64,000 bases of DNA. Source: Ananas comosus. Taxonomy: Eukaryota; Streptophyta; Magnoliopsida; Poales; Bromeliaceae. Where the stretch lies: positions 5,810,827-5,874,826 of the forward strand of contig NC_033631.1 in the NCBI RefSeq assembly GCF_001540865.1, written 5' to 3'. The notes beneath the pieces were generated by a model. The model did no database searches. It saw only the letters and a list, made by a program, of their open reading frames with translations, and was not told the DNA's origin. The stretch's first letter is position 1; every line of letters begins with the position of its first letter. Below, one piece after another: positions 43,364-53,940 of this stretch. The position numbers and the translations under genes were made by a program.

Positions 43364-45224
43364 AGAGTTAAAAAAGAGAAAATACTGTAAATGGCACCAT
43401 TCATGGAGCCATCAGACAAACGAGTGTACTCCCTTTAAGAGGCAAATTCAAAAAAAAATAAATGAAGGTCGGCTCATATTTGCCGAACAAGAAAATAAAA
43501 ATCTGAAAATTGATAAGAATCCATTTCCATCACAGGTTAATATGGTGGACGTCAAAGGGAAGGCAGTCGCAGACAAGAAGACCGTTGAAAGCATCGCCTA
43601 CACCAAGAGAACTCTTCGGCTTTGCATAAGGTGCAAGGCCGAAATGACTAAAAAAGATTAGGAAGCAATCATCAATGAAAAGAAAACGCACAATGAATGG
43701 AGAGAGTTCATGGCGTTTCCTGAGGAATGGGAAGAAATTCCCGAAGAAGATAACAAGTCGGAGGATGGCTCAGATGAAGCCTCCAACGAGTACGAGCCAG
43801 AAGTCGACTCGGTGAAGAACAAGAAGGACTTGTTGATGCAGAAAGTCCTGCATGACTATTACAACAGCAGGAGAAACGAACACAATAGCCGATAGAGTTA
43901 TCCAGAAAAATCATTCGGCTCCAAACAAAGATTTCCTAGGTATCGATCACATTGGCAACATCAAGCCAGGCCGAGATCAGAACCGGAGTTTGAAGCAATG
44001 ATCGAGGGTGATATAGAATTCCTCGGTCGGAGGTTGGTCAATGAGCTCGGCATACAATCGTGGCCGAGACCATGGGAAAGAAGGAAAATTTTGAAAAATC
44101 ATTTAAGAATGGTGGAAGTACCGGCAAATGTGCCAGTTGATCAATGGCACGAAGTCAAACCATCGGCCAAGTGGCAAAGGCCGATGTTAACAAAAACACA
44201 AAAACGTCGACAGCAAAGGCTGCAAACTGAGGCAAAGCAGCACTATGAGGAAACGAAAGGGATAAGATTGAACGTGTGGAGAGGACCCAATGAACCACCA
44301 CATCCTTTTCGTCCAATGCGGAATGATCATGAGACGGGCAGTTCAGTGCCCATTCTTTGGTTGAAGTCAAAAATAGAACGGCCGATCACGGCCGAACCAG
44401 AAGAGAAGATAACTCGAAGAGAGCTAGAGGAGAAAATAGCATCTCTCGAGACAATTATGAAGCGAAAAAAATGGCCTCCTAAGGAGAGAAAGGCACGAAT
44501 GGAAAGTGACTCCTCAGTCGAAACGGCAAAAAAGTCTAAAGAAAAGAAACAGAGGATTCAAGAAAAATCGGCTGATGAAGGTCCAGCCGATGTGAATATG
44601 GTATATACTCTGCCACAATTGTTCAAAGCAGAATATACCGAGTACGAGGAGGTAGTGGATGAGGAAGTTGGGCTCACAGTGGCCCAATTGCAGCTGGAAG
44701 ATGCGAGGCCAGCCGATTCGGTGGTTTTGAAAAACCATCAATTATGCAAACAAGATTCGTCAGGCCTCTATTCATAAGGGTCTTAATAGAGGGACGACCG
44801 GTTGGCCGAGTCATGGTGGACGGCGGAGCGATGGTCAACGTCATGCCTGCTTTGTTCTTCAACAAATTGAGCAAGGGTGAAGACGAGTTGAAGCCTACCG
44901 ACACAATTATGACCGACTTCACCGGAAGCGGTCAACAAGCTAAAGGAGTGCTCACAACCGAAATTACGGGAGGATCGAAAACTTTAAAAACAACATTTTT
45001 TTGTGGTTGATGTAGATAGCCATTACAATTTGTTACTTTGGCGTGACTGGATTCATGCCAATGAATGTGTACCCTCAACGCTACATGGAAAGCTGTTCCA
45101 ATCGATAAGAGACAAAGTAGAAGAAATCCGAGCCGAGGGTCGGCCCCAAATGGTGGACGTTAATGTAGAAGGTATCGGCCACATCAATTGGGCCGATGTT
45201 GACCCAAATCAATATCTTTTGTAA
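43364..45224 (+). pseudogene. Tat gypsy gag C-terminus and protease
   Basis: After the MITE the gag reads KYCKWHHSWSHQTNECTPFK, a zinc-knuckle-like C-x2-H-x4-H-x4-C, then QIQKKINEGRLIF. A TAG at about 43659 interrupts. A long charged linker (44000-44740) precedes the aspartic protease, whose active site reads VMVDGGAMVNVMPALFF (DGG in place of DTG/DSG, as is usual in Tat), and whose downstream LLLWRDWIHANECVPSTLH keeps the (L/G)RDWI-H pattern. A one-base shift near 45000 splits the protease. The element is non-functional. Confidence 0.85.
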
Positions 45225-45300
45225 GGGTAACTGACGAAGGAGTACAACTGATCCTCATGAAAGATGAGGAAGCTATGGTGGCAACCAAGGAGCCACCAAA

Positions 45301-46954
45301 TTGGTTAAAATGGAACGTCAGGGATCAGGAACCGAAGCTCTAGAAAAGCTTCGGTTGAATGAGCCGACCAACAAGGTCGGCTACGAAAATGATTCAGCCA
45401 AACAGGTCGATGAGATAATATTTTGCAAGACGGCTAAACTGGCCGACAGTGAGTTGTTGGTGAAATCGGCCATCAAGGCTGATAAAGAAATATCAGATGA
45501 ACCAAAGAGGCAAACAACTGAATTAAATATGGATGAATCGCCTATTAAAGTCGGTAGCAAAAAATTAGAGACTCAGGACCCACTAATAGAGGTAAACCTG
45601 GGATCCGATAAAGACAAACGACCGACTTATATCAGCGCTAAACTTTCGGCTCAACAACAGGAGAAGCTAAGAGAATTGCTAGTAGAATACAAAGACTGCT
45701 TTGCCTGGAGTTATGAAGAAATGCCAGGATTGAGCCTAGAAATTGTAGAACATAGGCTACTGATTAAAAAAAGATATAAGCCTTATAAGCAGTCGGCTCG
45801 TAGGTTCGAGCCGAGTATTGTACTTCAAATCAAAAATGAAATTGAAAATCTTTTGAAGGCCGGTTTTATTAGAGCGGCCCGCTATGTTAATTGGGTATCC
45901 AATATAGTTCCAGTACAAAAAAGAATGGTAAGCTTAGAGTTTGCATTGATTTTAGGAATTTGAATTTGGCTACACCCAAAGACGGGTATCCAATGCCAAT
46001 AGCCGATATGTTAGTGGATTTGGCAGCCGGTAATGAAATCCTGTCCTTTATGGACGGACATGCCGGTTACAATCAAATTTATATTGCTGAAGAAGATGTA
46101 ACTAAAACGGCTTTTAGATGCCTAGGGTTTATTGAGACCTTTGAATAGGTAGTCATGCCGTTTGGTTTAAAAAATGCCGGGACTGAAATCTAGTCCTTTA
46201 TGGACGGACATGCCGATTACAATCAAATTTATATTGCTGAAGAAGATGTAGCTAAAACGGCTTTTAGATGCCCATGGCCTATTGGGACCTTTGAATGGCT
46301 AGTTATGCCGTTTGGTTTAAAAAATACCGGGGCTACTTATCAGAGAGCAATGAATTTTCTTTTCATGATCTGATCGATAAGATGCTGGAGGTTTACATCG
46401 ATGATATAGTTGTAAAATTCAAATCACAGGTCGATCATTGGGCGGATTTAAAATTTGCCTTTGAAAGAATGAGAAAATATAATTTGAAAATGAACCCTTT
46501 AAAATGTGTTTTGGGAGTCTCCATAGAGAATTTTCTAGGATTCTTGGTACATAAAAAAGGGATTGAAATTGACAAAAACAAAGCAAAAGCTATATTAGAA
46601 TTGCCGCCGCCAAAGAACAAAAAGGAGTTACAAAGTTTGCTAGGAAAAATTAATTATTTGCGGCGATTCATATCAAATTTAGTCGGCAGAATAGGAGTTT
46701 TCACTCCATTACTTCGGCTCAAAAATAAGGAGGAGTTTATTTGGACAGAGGAACAACAGGGAGCATTTGAAAATATAAAAAGATATTTAACAAATCTCTC
46801 AGTCCTTATGCCCCCTAAACAAGAACAACCGGCGAAGTTATACATTTCGGCTGCAGAAGAAAACTTAGGATGTTTATTGACTCAAGATAATGAAGAAAAG
46901 GAAGAACATGCCATTTACTATCTAAGCAGGCGATTGTTAGATGCCGAAAAATGA
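45301..46954 (+). pseudogene. Tat gypsy reverse transcriptase and first RNase H
   Basis: RT begins around LSAQQQEKLRELLVEYKDCF and continues YKPYKQSARRF, GFIRAARYVNWVSNIVPVQK, KNGKLRVCIDFRNLNLATPK and the catalytic YIDD (46393-46404). A 150-bp in-frame tandem duplication (46034-46333) repeats LSFMDGHAG.NQIYIAEEDV. RNase H follows with FLGFLVHKKGIEID, LLGKINYLRRFISNL, LYISAAEENLGCLLTQ and the end HAIYYLSRRLLDAEK. A frameshift near 45925 and TGA/TAG stops (46146, 46952) kill it. Confidence 0.92.
46034..46333 (+). repeat. 150-bp in-frame tandem duplication inside RT
   Basis: Copy one 46034-46183, copy two 46184-46333, both TGAAATC..GTCCTTTATGGACGG to CCGTTTGGTTTAAAAAAT.CCGGG. The copies differ at about a dozen sites. 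The duplicated part covers the SFMDGHAGYNQI catalytic-Asp region through PFGLKNAG. Confidence 0.93.
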
Positions 46955-47660
46955 TATTCGACAATCGAAAAGTTATGTTTGGCCTTATATTACGCCTGTA
47001 CAAAATTAATGTATTATATTTTACCAACCGAAGTATCGGTAATATGCAAAACCGACCTGGTAAAATATATGTTATCTAAGCCAGTATTGAGAGGACGGAT
47101 TGGAAGGTGGATGTTGGCCTTATCCGAATTCTCTCTCAATTATGTCCCAGCAAAGGCTGTTAAGGGACAGGCAATAGCCGATTTTCTGGCTGATCATCCA
47201 TGTGTTGAGTTCGAAGAGCCGAAGCAAAATTTAATCCGCTATCAACTTTGGATATTTTATTTTGACGGCTCAAGAACAGCGAATCCGCAGGAGCTGGAGT
47301 AGTTATACAGTCTCCTGAAGGATACACTTATCAGTTCGCTTTTGAATTTGATTTCTACTGTTTCAATAATCAAGCCGAATACGAGGTATTAATAATTGGC
47401 CTTGAAATTCTACAAGAAATGGGAGTTTGCTCACTCAAGATCATCGGTGATTCACAACTGGTAATTAAACAGGTGAACGGAGAATACCGATGTGAAAACC
47501 GAAATTTGCAAAATTATTTGAGAAAGACATTAGAACTGCTCTGCAGTTTCAAAGAAGTTGAGTTTGAGCATCTAACAAGAGAAGAGAATGAACATGCTAA
47601 TGAATTAGCCCAATCGGTTTCGGGGTATAAAGAGCCGAAAAAGGGTCTAGTGAAAATAGA
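46955..47660 (+). pseudogene. Tat gypsy RNase H tether and second (archaeal-type) RNase H
   Basis: STIEKLCLALYYACTKLMYY and LRGRIGRWMLALSEFSLNYV end the first RNase H. It is followed by a second RNase H domain, WIFYFDGSRTA...NQAEYEVLIIGLEI...IIGDSQLVIKQVNGE, holding the D-E-D residues. A dual RNase H is diagnostic of Tat/Ogre/Retand-type Ty3/gypsy elements. A one-base frameshift at about 47275-47285 separates FDGS from the rest. Confidence 0.88.
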
Positions 47661-48984
47661 ACGAAGATTATTACCATCGGTTCATACACGAGAGCCAATA
47701 ATTGCTCCCATAAAGGCCAAAGAAGACTGGAGGAAGTCTATAATTGAATATTTAGAAGACCCCATTAAACGGGCCGACTATAATATTCGAAGAAGAGCAC
47801 TCGGCTATTGCTATCTTTTGAATGGACAACTTTACAAGAGAACAGCCGAAAAAGTATTAGTGAAATGTTTAGGACCTGAAGAAGCTCTATTAGTGATGGG
47901 AGAAACACATGAGGGTTTATGTGGAGCTCATTTAGCAGGAAAAAGATTAAGATGGACAATTCGACACTTAGGATATTACTGGTCGACTATGCATCAAGAC
48001 TGCATAGAGTATGCTAAAGGTTGCCAAGATTGTCAATTCCATGGCTCGGTACAGAGAGTTCCTGCCTTCGAGATATACGCTATAATTAAACCTTGGCCTT
48101 TCCGAGGTTGGGCTATGGATTTAATTGGTGAAATTCAGTCGAATTCTTCGATTGGTCATAAGTTTTTAATAGTGGTTGTTGACTTTTTTACTAAGTGGGT
48201 AGAAGTAAAACCCGCTAGATTAGTCACCCAAAAAGAAATCATCGATTTCGTGGAAGACTTTATAATTCATCGTTTTAGAGTCCCAAAGACGATTACGACC
48301 GATCAAGGAAGAATGTTCACTGGAGAACAATTTGTTCGGTTCATTGAATCCAGAAAGATCAAGTTACTTCATTCATTTCCTTATTATGCTCAGGCTAATG
48401 GACAAGCTGAGACAGCAAATAAGCTAATTATAAATCTCATAAAGCGGCATATTGAAAAACATCCAAGGAAATAGAATGAAAATCTCTTCAAAATACTGTG
48501 GGCATGCCGAACTTCAGTAAAAATGGCAACAGGAATGACGCCGTTTTAATTAGTGTATGGTCATGAGGCCGTAGTACCAGCCGAAATAACAGTTCCTTTT
48601 CTGAGAGTAGAAAAACAAAAAGAGTTGACGGCTGATGAATACAAAAGTTTAATGAATGAAAGAATGAAAGAAACGAATGAAATTCGGCTGATAGGAGTAG
48701 ATCATTTACAAGCTTATCAGAGCCGAGTGCGCAATGCGTACAATAAAAAAGTTAGAGCTAAGTCTTTCGCAGTCGGAGACTTGGTTCTTAGATTAATATT
48801 TCCAATCGGTCGAAAGGACCGAGCATATGAAAAATGGTCTCAAAATTGGGAAGGACCATTTCAAGTTAACAGAGTTACAAAAGGGAATGCATATTATTTA
48901 AAGAGTATAGATGAGTTAGAAAATAAGAAGCCAATTAATGAAAAATATTTAAAAAGATATTTACTCATCCATGTGAAAAAATGA
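47661..48984 (+). pseudogene. Tat gypsy integrase
   Basis: An HHCC zinc-binding domain (THEGLCGAHLAGKRLRWTIR, then CIEYAKGCQDCQ) precedes the DDE core: MDLIGEIQS (first Asp), TTDQGRMFTGEQF (second Asp), ANGQAETANK (Glu). A TAG at about 48472 and TAA near 48547 interrupt the C-terminal part, which ends KWSQNWEGPFQVNRVTKGNA and KYLKRYLLIHVKK at 48984. Otherwise this is one of the best preserved domains of the element. Confidence 0.92.
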
Positions 48985-49023
48985 ACAAAATTAAAGTTAG
49001 AATATTACAATTAATAAGCCGAA

Positions 49024-50998
49024 TCATGACGGTAAGTCTTTCAGTTGATTCCATTCGGCTATTAAATTGACATGAGCAATTTCGGCTGCTTTCCTTTTGC
49101 GCTTCATTAAGGGATGCACCTTATAGAGTTGAGAAAGTCTTTCTTGAAGTTTCATCCCTTCGTTCTTCTTGATCTTTAGTTGATCTTGCAAAAGGAGTGG
49201 ACGCTCAAAAGTACGAGCCAGAGCCAATTCGGCCGCAACTAATTCTTCCTTAAGAGTTGAAATTCGCTGCTGCAAAGCCAATTCTTGGTTTTCTAAGGCT
49301 TGATCTTCTCAGCTCAGGTTAGTTATTGGAGTCGCCACTTAAGGAACTATCGATTTGAAGTGATCGACTTGATGGCAGCGGCAGTCTAAAGATAAAAATT
49401 CGGTAGCTAAAGATTGCTGCCGAGATAAAAAATAAGAAAGTTGAGACGACAAAGTCTCTACAAAACATTTGCCAGTGGAGGGAATATCTGGCTGATCGGC
49501 TAAGTCAAATAAAAACGCGCATAGCCGATCAAATTGCTCTGAATTTCGAGCCAAGGATGGGAGACCATAACTATACAATTTCAAACACTCATCAAATTTT
49601 TGATGAGTGTGATTTGACATAACAAGTTGATGAGTCATCTCCCTCGTTGGAGTTGGGGCTCGAAACTAACAGAGCATGAAGGGTTGCAGAAAGAGGGTCT
49701 TCAATTTCAAGGGCTGAGGCTTCAGGAGTTGAATGGGATGTTGTGCCTGTCTCTTTAACACCCTCCTCCAAAGGTGTGCCGGCATCTGCTGCCCTCTCTG
49801 TTATTGTCGTTGGAGTAGATAAGTGTGGCGTCACATCATTCGTCGGCACCTCCTTGCTCACTTCTTGAGCAGCCCGTTTCTTCTCTGCTTCTCGCTTCTT
49901 CTCAAGACGAGCCTCTCGATGGAGTTGTCTATCAATCTGCGTCCTCAAAGAAGAAGAAAAACGGACTCTTGAAGTGTCTTCAGGAGATGATTGCTTATTA
50001 AGGAGAAATGATAAATGAATTGAAACAAAAGAAAGTTTATACTTAGCCAACCGAATTGACTTACCTCAATCGTGACGGGCTCATTAGGAACAGAGGCTTG
50101 TCTGAGACATCAGCTGAAGGTGTTTCTTCAGCTCCTCCTTCTAGAATATCAGCCGAAGGTATGTCTTTGGCTCTTTTCTTTGAAATATCAGTCGAAGAAA
50201 TACCTTCGACTCTCTTAGACTGCGATTTCCTAGCAACCGACTTGCGCCTCTTTGGAGGCGGCGGAGGAGTAGAATGTTCAGGTGCCATCGGTCGTTTTTC
50301 TGAAGCTGGGACTGATGAAGAGGATGGAATTGGCTACATATGAAGTGGATAAAAATATAGATAAGCACTAAAGCATGAAAGGGAAGGAAAATCGAGATGA
50401 AAAGAGTAAAATTTACCGTAGAAGAAGAAAGGGGAGCATCGGGATCATGACCGGAATCCTCTTCCTATTCTTTCCTTGGTGCAGATGGAGCAGCGGTATC
50501 AACTGGAGAATCTATGCTAGGAGTTACCATTGTATATGAAATGAAGATAAGCAAAAGCCATATTAAAGAAGAATGATTATAGGTAATTAGTAAAAGATTT
50601 ACCAAATGGATGAATAGTCTTGTGATACGCCCGAAGCATAGACAAATCAAAAATTCGATTAGTAAACTTATCCCAAGTCGTGGCATAGCCGGCAAGAGCT
50701 ACACCTGTATAATTCGGCTTGAAGCTTACTAATTTGAAGAACCGCCGAAGGCGGTTCCCCATGGCCGAAATCCGGTCAGCTTCGGCTATACTTTTGGTGG
50801 AAAGTCGATTAACGGCCGTATTGGCCGTAAAGAATTTGGCTGGAGCAGGAATCGGTTGTACAAATCTAAATTGACGCGCTACATACTGAGGGGAATAAAC
50901 TTCAGTACTCGGCAGTAGCTTTGAGCGCAATTTCATTCCCACATGAAGATCCCTTGGAGCCAAATGAGAATACCACACGTTTGAATACTCACTGGCGC

Positions 50999-51038
<40 letters not shown>

Positions 51039-51089
51039 GTTACTATTCTTATAAGTACGATTACCTTCGTACTCATAAGTTGTTTTCAA
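49024..51089 (-). CDS. Spliced antisense gene downstream of Tat integrase (PMD-like N-terminal exon)
   Basis: This gene runs opposite to the retroelement. Exon A ends at 50603 (HPFG|GTAAAT) and contains APRDLHVGMKLRSKLLPSTE and YSPQYVARQFRFVQPIPAP, a pattern resembling the C-terminal part of plant mobile domains. Exon B (about 50540-50417) ends at a GTAAAT donor. Exon C is 50333-50065 (acceptor CATATGTAG, donor GAG|GTAAGTCAA) and carries a Lys/Arg-rich linker with repeated EG(I/T)SS(T/A)D(I/V)S motifs. Further exons to 49024 encode KKREAEKKRAAQEVSKEV and a C-terminal coiled coil (ISTLKEELVAAELALARTFE). Stops at about 50470 and 49310 suggest decay. Antisense extra genes between integrase and 3' LTR are known in Tat elements. 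The PMD assignment is tentative. Confidence 0.6.
51003..51031. repeat. (GA)n microsatellite
   Basis: About 14 GA units in the first exon region of the antisense gene, directly abutting the next MITE. Confidence 0.93.
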
Positions 51090-51568
51090 TAATAGAGCTT
51101 CTGAATCGACGATCCATACTAGTAAACATTATCTAGAGCATTTGAAACTTCTAAAATCAAATTTCATAATTTTTAATATTTTACCTTATGATCAAAAGAT
51201 ATCAAAATTGATAATTTTTAACGGCCGATATGGAATACTTGCTAGTTTAATGATGTAAAAGAATCGAAATCAGTTGAATTTGGGTAGAAAATTCTATTGA
51301 CTATAAAGAGAAAAATCAATAACTCCGATCTTAAATTGAAGTATCTGATCATCCATTTTTAGGACGTCATTTGATTTTGACCGTTCATTTTATGTCCCTT
51401 TGATGGACTTTATTATAACTTTGAAAAATTACGAAATTCATTTTTTGGAACTTTCAAATAATTAGGATCAAATTTAACAGTGTGGATTTTCAATTCGAAA
51501 GCTCCATCATTGAAAACAATATATGAGTACGAAAGACTCTATAGTCAAAAGAGTATAGTAGCCCACTC
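51032..51568. mobile_element. MULE-like MITE (member G, subfamily of 26453-26992)
   Basis: Left GAGTTTGGTTACTATTCTTA and right, inverted, GAGTGGGCTACTATACTCTT. Inside, CTCATAAGTTGTTTTCAATAATAGAGC and its inverse frame the usual centre. The inserted element truncates the antisense gene and the Tat element's 3' region. No target duplication visible because of flanking GA/CT repeats. Confidence 0.8.
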
Positions 51569-51597
51569 TTTCTCTATCTCTCTCTATAGAGAGATAG

Positions 51598-51843
51598 AGA
51601 GTCTGGCTACGATACTATCGATAGTATGAAGCTCTTGGTATTATCGAGTTTTCTGCCGTTAGAAGTTCTCTTTGATCATTTTCACCCATTTGAACATACT
51701 ATTCAAACCAAGCACTCCCTCAACCCTAAAGAACCACTATTAATCAGAGACTACTATCATTCTAATCGCACATCTTTTATAATGACCAAAAATTCGATAG
51801 CATAAAATGTTTGATAATATCGATAGCATAGTAGCATAATTCT
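51598..51843. mobile_element. Small MITE H, left copy
   Basis: 246 bp, GAGTCTGGCTACGATACTATCGATAG at the left and the inverse of GAGAATTATGCTACTATGCTATCGATA at the right. Positions 51635-51843 appear again, inverted and apparently identical, at 53036-53245. Confidence 0.83.

Positions 51844-51845
<2 letters not shown>

Positions 51846-51888
<43 letters not shown>
51846..51888. repeat. (CA)n microsatellite
   Basis: About 21 CA units between small MITE H and the next MITE. A shorter (GT)n occupies the mirror position at 53014-53035. Confidence 0.95.
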
Positions 51889-51890
<2 letters not shown>

Positions 51891-51892
<2 letters not shown>

Positions 51893-52432
51893 GTGAGGCT
51901 ACCATGCTTCTGGAATTACGGAGCCTTCCGTGCTTTCAGGTCGTTTTTCATGTTGCGACTTTCGAATCGTCGATCAGCTCCATTAAACTTGATGTAGAGT
52001 ATTTGAAGTACCTAGAAAATAAATTATGCGAGTTTTCGATATTATTTGCCTAGTGAACGAAGGGGCTCAAAATCAATGGCTGAAAATTAAAATCTTACAA
52101 AACGTGATAATATGACATTAAAATTTTAGATCAAAGATATTGATCTTGTTTTATATAGTATAAAGAATTTTCTATCAAAATTTCACGTGATTTGGATATT
52201 TCTACACCGTTAAACATGAAAACAGCTCACTACGGCCATTAAAATTATTGATTTTGAGTCCCTTCGATCACTAGGCAAATGATATCGAAAAATCATAAAA
52301 TTTATTTTCTAGATAATTCAAATACTCTAGATTAAGTTTAATGGAGCCGATCGACGATTCGAAAGTCGCAACATGAAAAACGACCTTGAAGCACGGAAGC
52401 CTCCGTGCTTCCATAAGCATACCAACCCACTC
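51891..52432. mobile_element. MULE-like MITE (member I)
   Basis: GAGTGAGGCTACCATGCTTCTGG to ...ATAAGCATACCAACCCACTC, 542 bp, same family as 24600-25219. It is followed by 14 bp of TA and another member in tail-to-head arrangement. Confidence 0.85.
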
Positions 52433-52446
52433 TATATATATATATA

Positions 52447-52989
52447 GAGTGGGCTAGTATCCGTATGGAAGCACGGAGCCCTCCGTGCTTCCAAGTTGTT
52501 TTCGATGTTCGGACTTTCGAATCGACGATCGGCTCCGTTGGAGTTGATCTAGAGTATTTGAAGTACCTAGAAAATAAATTTTGTGATTTTTCGATAACAT
52601 TTGCCTAGTGATCGAAGGGGCTCAAAATCAATAATTTTAACGGCCGTGGTGAGCCGGTTGCAAGTTTAACGGTGTAGAAATATCCAAATCACATGAAATT
52701 TTGATAGAAAATTTTTTATACTATATAAAACAAGATCAATAACTTTGATCTAAAATTTTAATGTCATATCATCACATTTTGTAAGATTTTAATTTTCAAC
52801 CATTGATTTTGAGCCACTTCGATCACTAGGCAAATAATATCGAAAAATCGCAAAATTTATTTTCTAGATACTTCAAATACTCTACATCAAGTCTAACGGA
52901 GCCGATCGACGATTCGAAAGTCCCAACATGAAAAACAAACTGAAAGCACGGAAGGCTAAGTAATCCCAGAAGCACGCTAGCTCTCACTC
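52447..52989. mobile_element. MULE-like MITE (member J)
   Basis: GAGTGGGCTAGTATCCGTATGG to ...AGAAGCACGCTAGCTCTCACTC, 543 bp. Its right arm shares private variants with the left arm of member I (GATGTAGAG, TTTTCATGTTG, AAATCAATGG), so I and J are themselves an inverted pair. Confidence 0.83.
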
Positions 52990-52990
52990 T

Positions 52991-52991
52991 A

Positions 52992-53031
<40 letters not shown>

Positions 53032-53035
53032 TGTG
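52991..53035. repeat. (TC)n(GT)n compound microsatellite
   Basis: About 12 TC followed by 11 GT units joining member J to the inverted small MITE. Confidence 0.94.
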
Positions 53036-53245
53036 GAGAATTATGCTACTATGCTATCGATATTATCAAACATTTTATGCTATCGAATTTTTGGTCATTA
53101 TAAAAGATGTGCGATTAGAATGATAGTAGTCTCTGATTAATAGTGGTTCTTTAGGGTTGAGGGAGTGCTTGGTTTGAATAGTATGTTCAAATGGGTGAAA
53201 ATGATCAAAGAGAACTTCTAACGGCAGAAAACTCGATAATACCAA
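53036..53245. mobile_element. Small MITE H, inverted truncated copy
   Basis: Reverse complement of 51635-51843 with no mismatch found by eye over about 209 bp. It lacks the outer 37 bp of the other copy's terminus, so it arose by duplication of the neighbourhood and not by an independent complete insertion. Confidence 0.85.
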
Positions 53246-53390
53246 CCCCACTCGCCTTCCGCCTTATTCCCTCACTCGCGAATACGTTCTGATCCCCAAC
53301 CTCCTCACAAGATACTCCACCTCGCTCTCTCCCGTCATCTCAACGTCGTCCACCGCAGCAAATTTCTTTCTCTCTCTCTATAATAATATA
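53246..53390 (+). other. Short non-repetitive island, open frame of about 40 codons
   Basis: CCCACTCGCCTTCCGCCTTATT... reads open in one frame (PTRLPPYSLTREYVLIPNLL and on) between two MITEs, and is more GC-rich than its surroundings. It may be a piece of captured gene sequence. No family recognised. Confidence 0.35.
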
Positions 53391-53394
53391 TATA

Positions 53395-53940
53395 GAGCAG
53401 GGCTGCCTGTCTCTCAGAGCACGGGAGGCCCCGTGCTCCTGAGCCGTTTTCGAGAGGAATTTTTCAGAATCGACGATTGGCTCCGTTAGACTTGATCTAG
53501 TGCCATTGAAGTTCTAAAATAATTTTTGCGATTTTCGAATATCATATTACCTATGATCGAAAAGGATTAAAATCTATAATGTTAAATTGCTGAAAATAAA
53601 AATCCTATAAAAGTGGTGATATAGCAAAATTTGATACGAATATAGATTCTTGTTGTAGCTAGTATAGAAGAATTTTCTATACTAAAATTCTTGCTGATTT
53701 GATATACTTCTACAACCGTTAAAATCTGAAAACGGCAGATATCAACCATTAAAAATTATAGAATTTTGAATACTTTCGATACTAGGTAAATGATATTGAA
53801 AGAACGCAAAATTATGTTCTAGTAAACTTCAAATGCGCTAGATCAAGTCTAAGCAAGAGCCGATCGTCGATGTGAAAATTCCATCATCGAAAACGACTCA
53901 GGAGCACGGAGGCCTCGTGCTTAGGGTCCTGTTTTACTAT
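53395..53940. mobile_element. MULE-like MITE (member K), indel-rich
   Basis: Left GAGCAGGGCTGCCTGTCTCTCAGAGCACGGG and right, inverted, ACAGGACCCTAAGCACGAGGC. The inner arms (CAGAATCGACGATTGGCTCCG and inverse) fit the family, but many single-base insertions are present. Confidence 0.75.

Noticed and set aside
52447..52989. 9-bp target duplication for each MITE in the 51-53 kb cluster
   Set aside because: Flanking microsatellites make any match uninformative and the visible flanks do not match; only the 24600 copy gives a convincing duplication.
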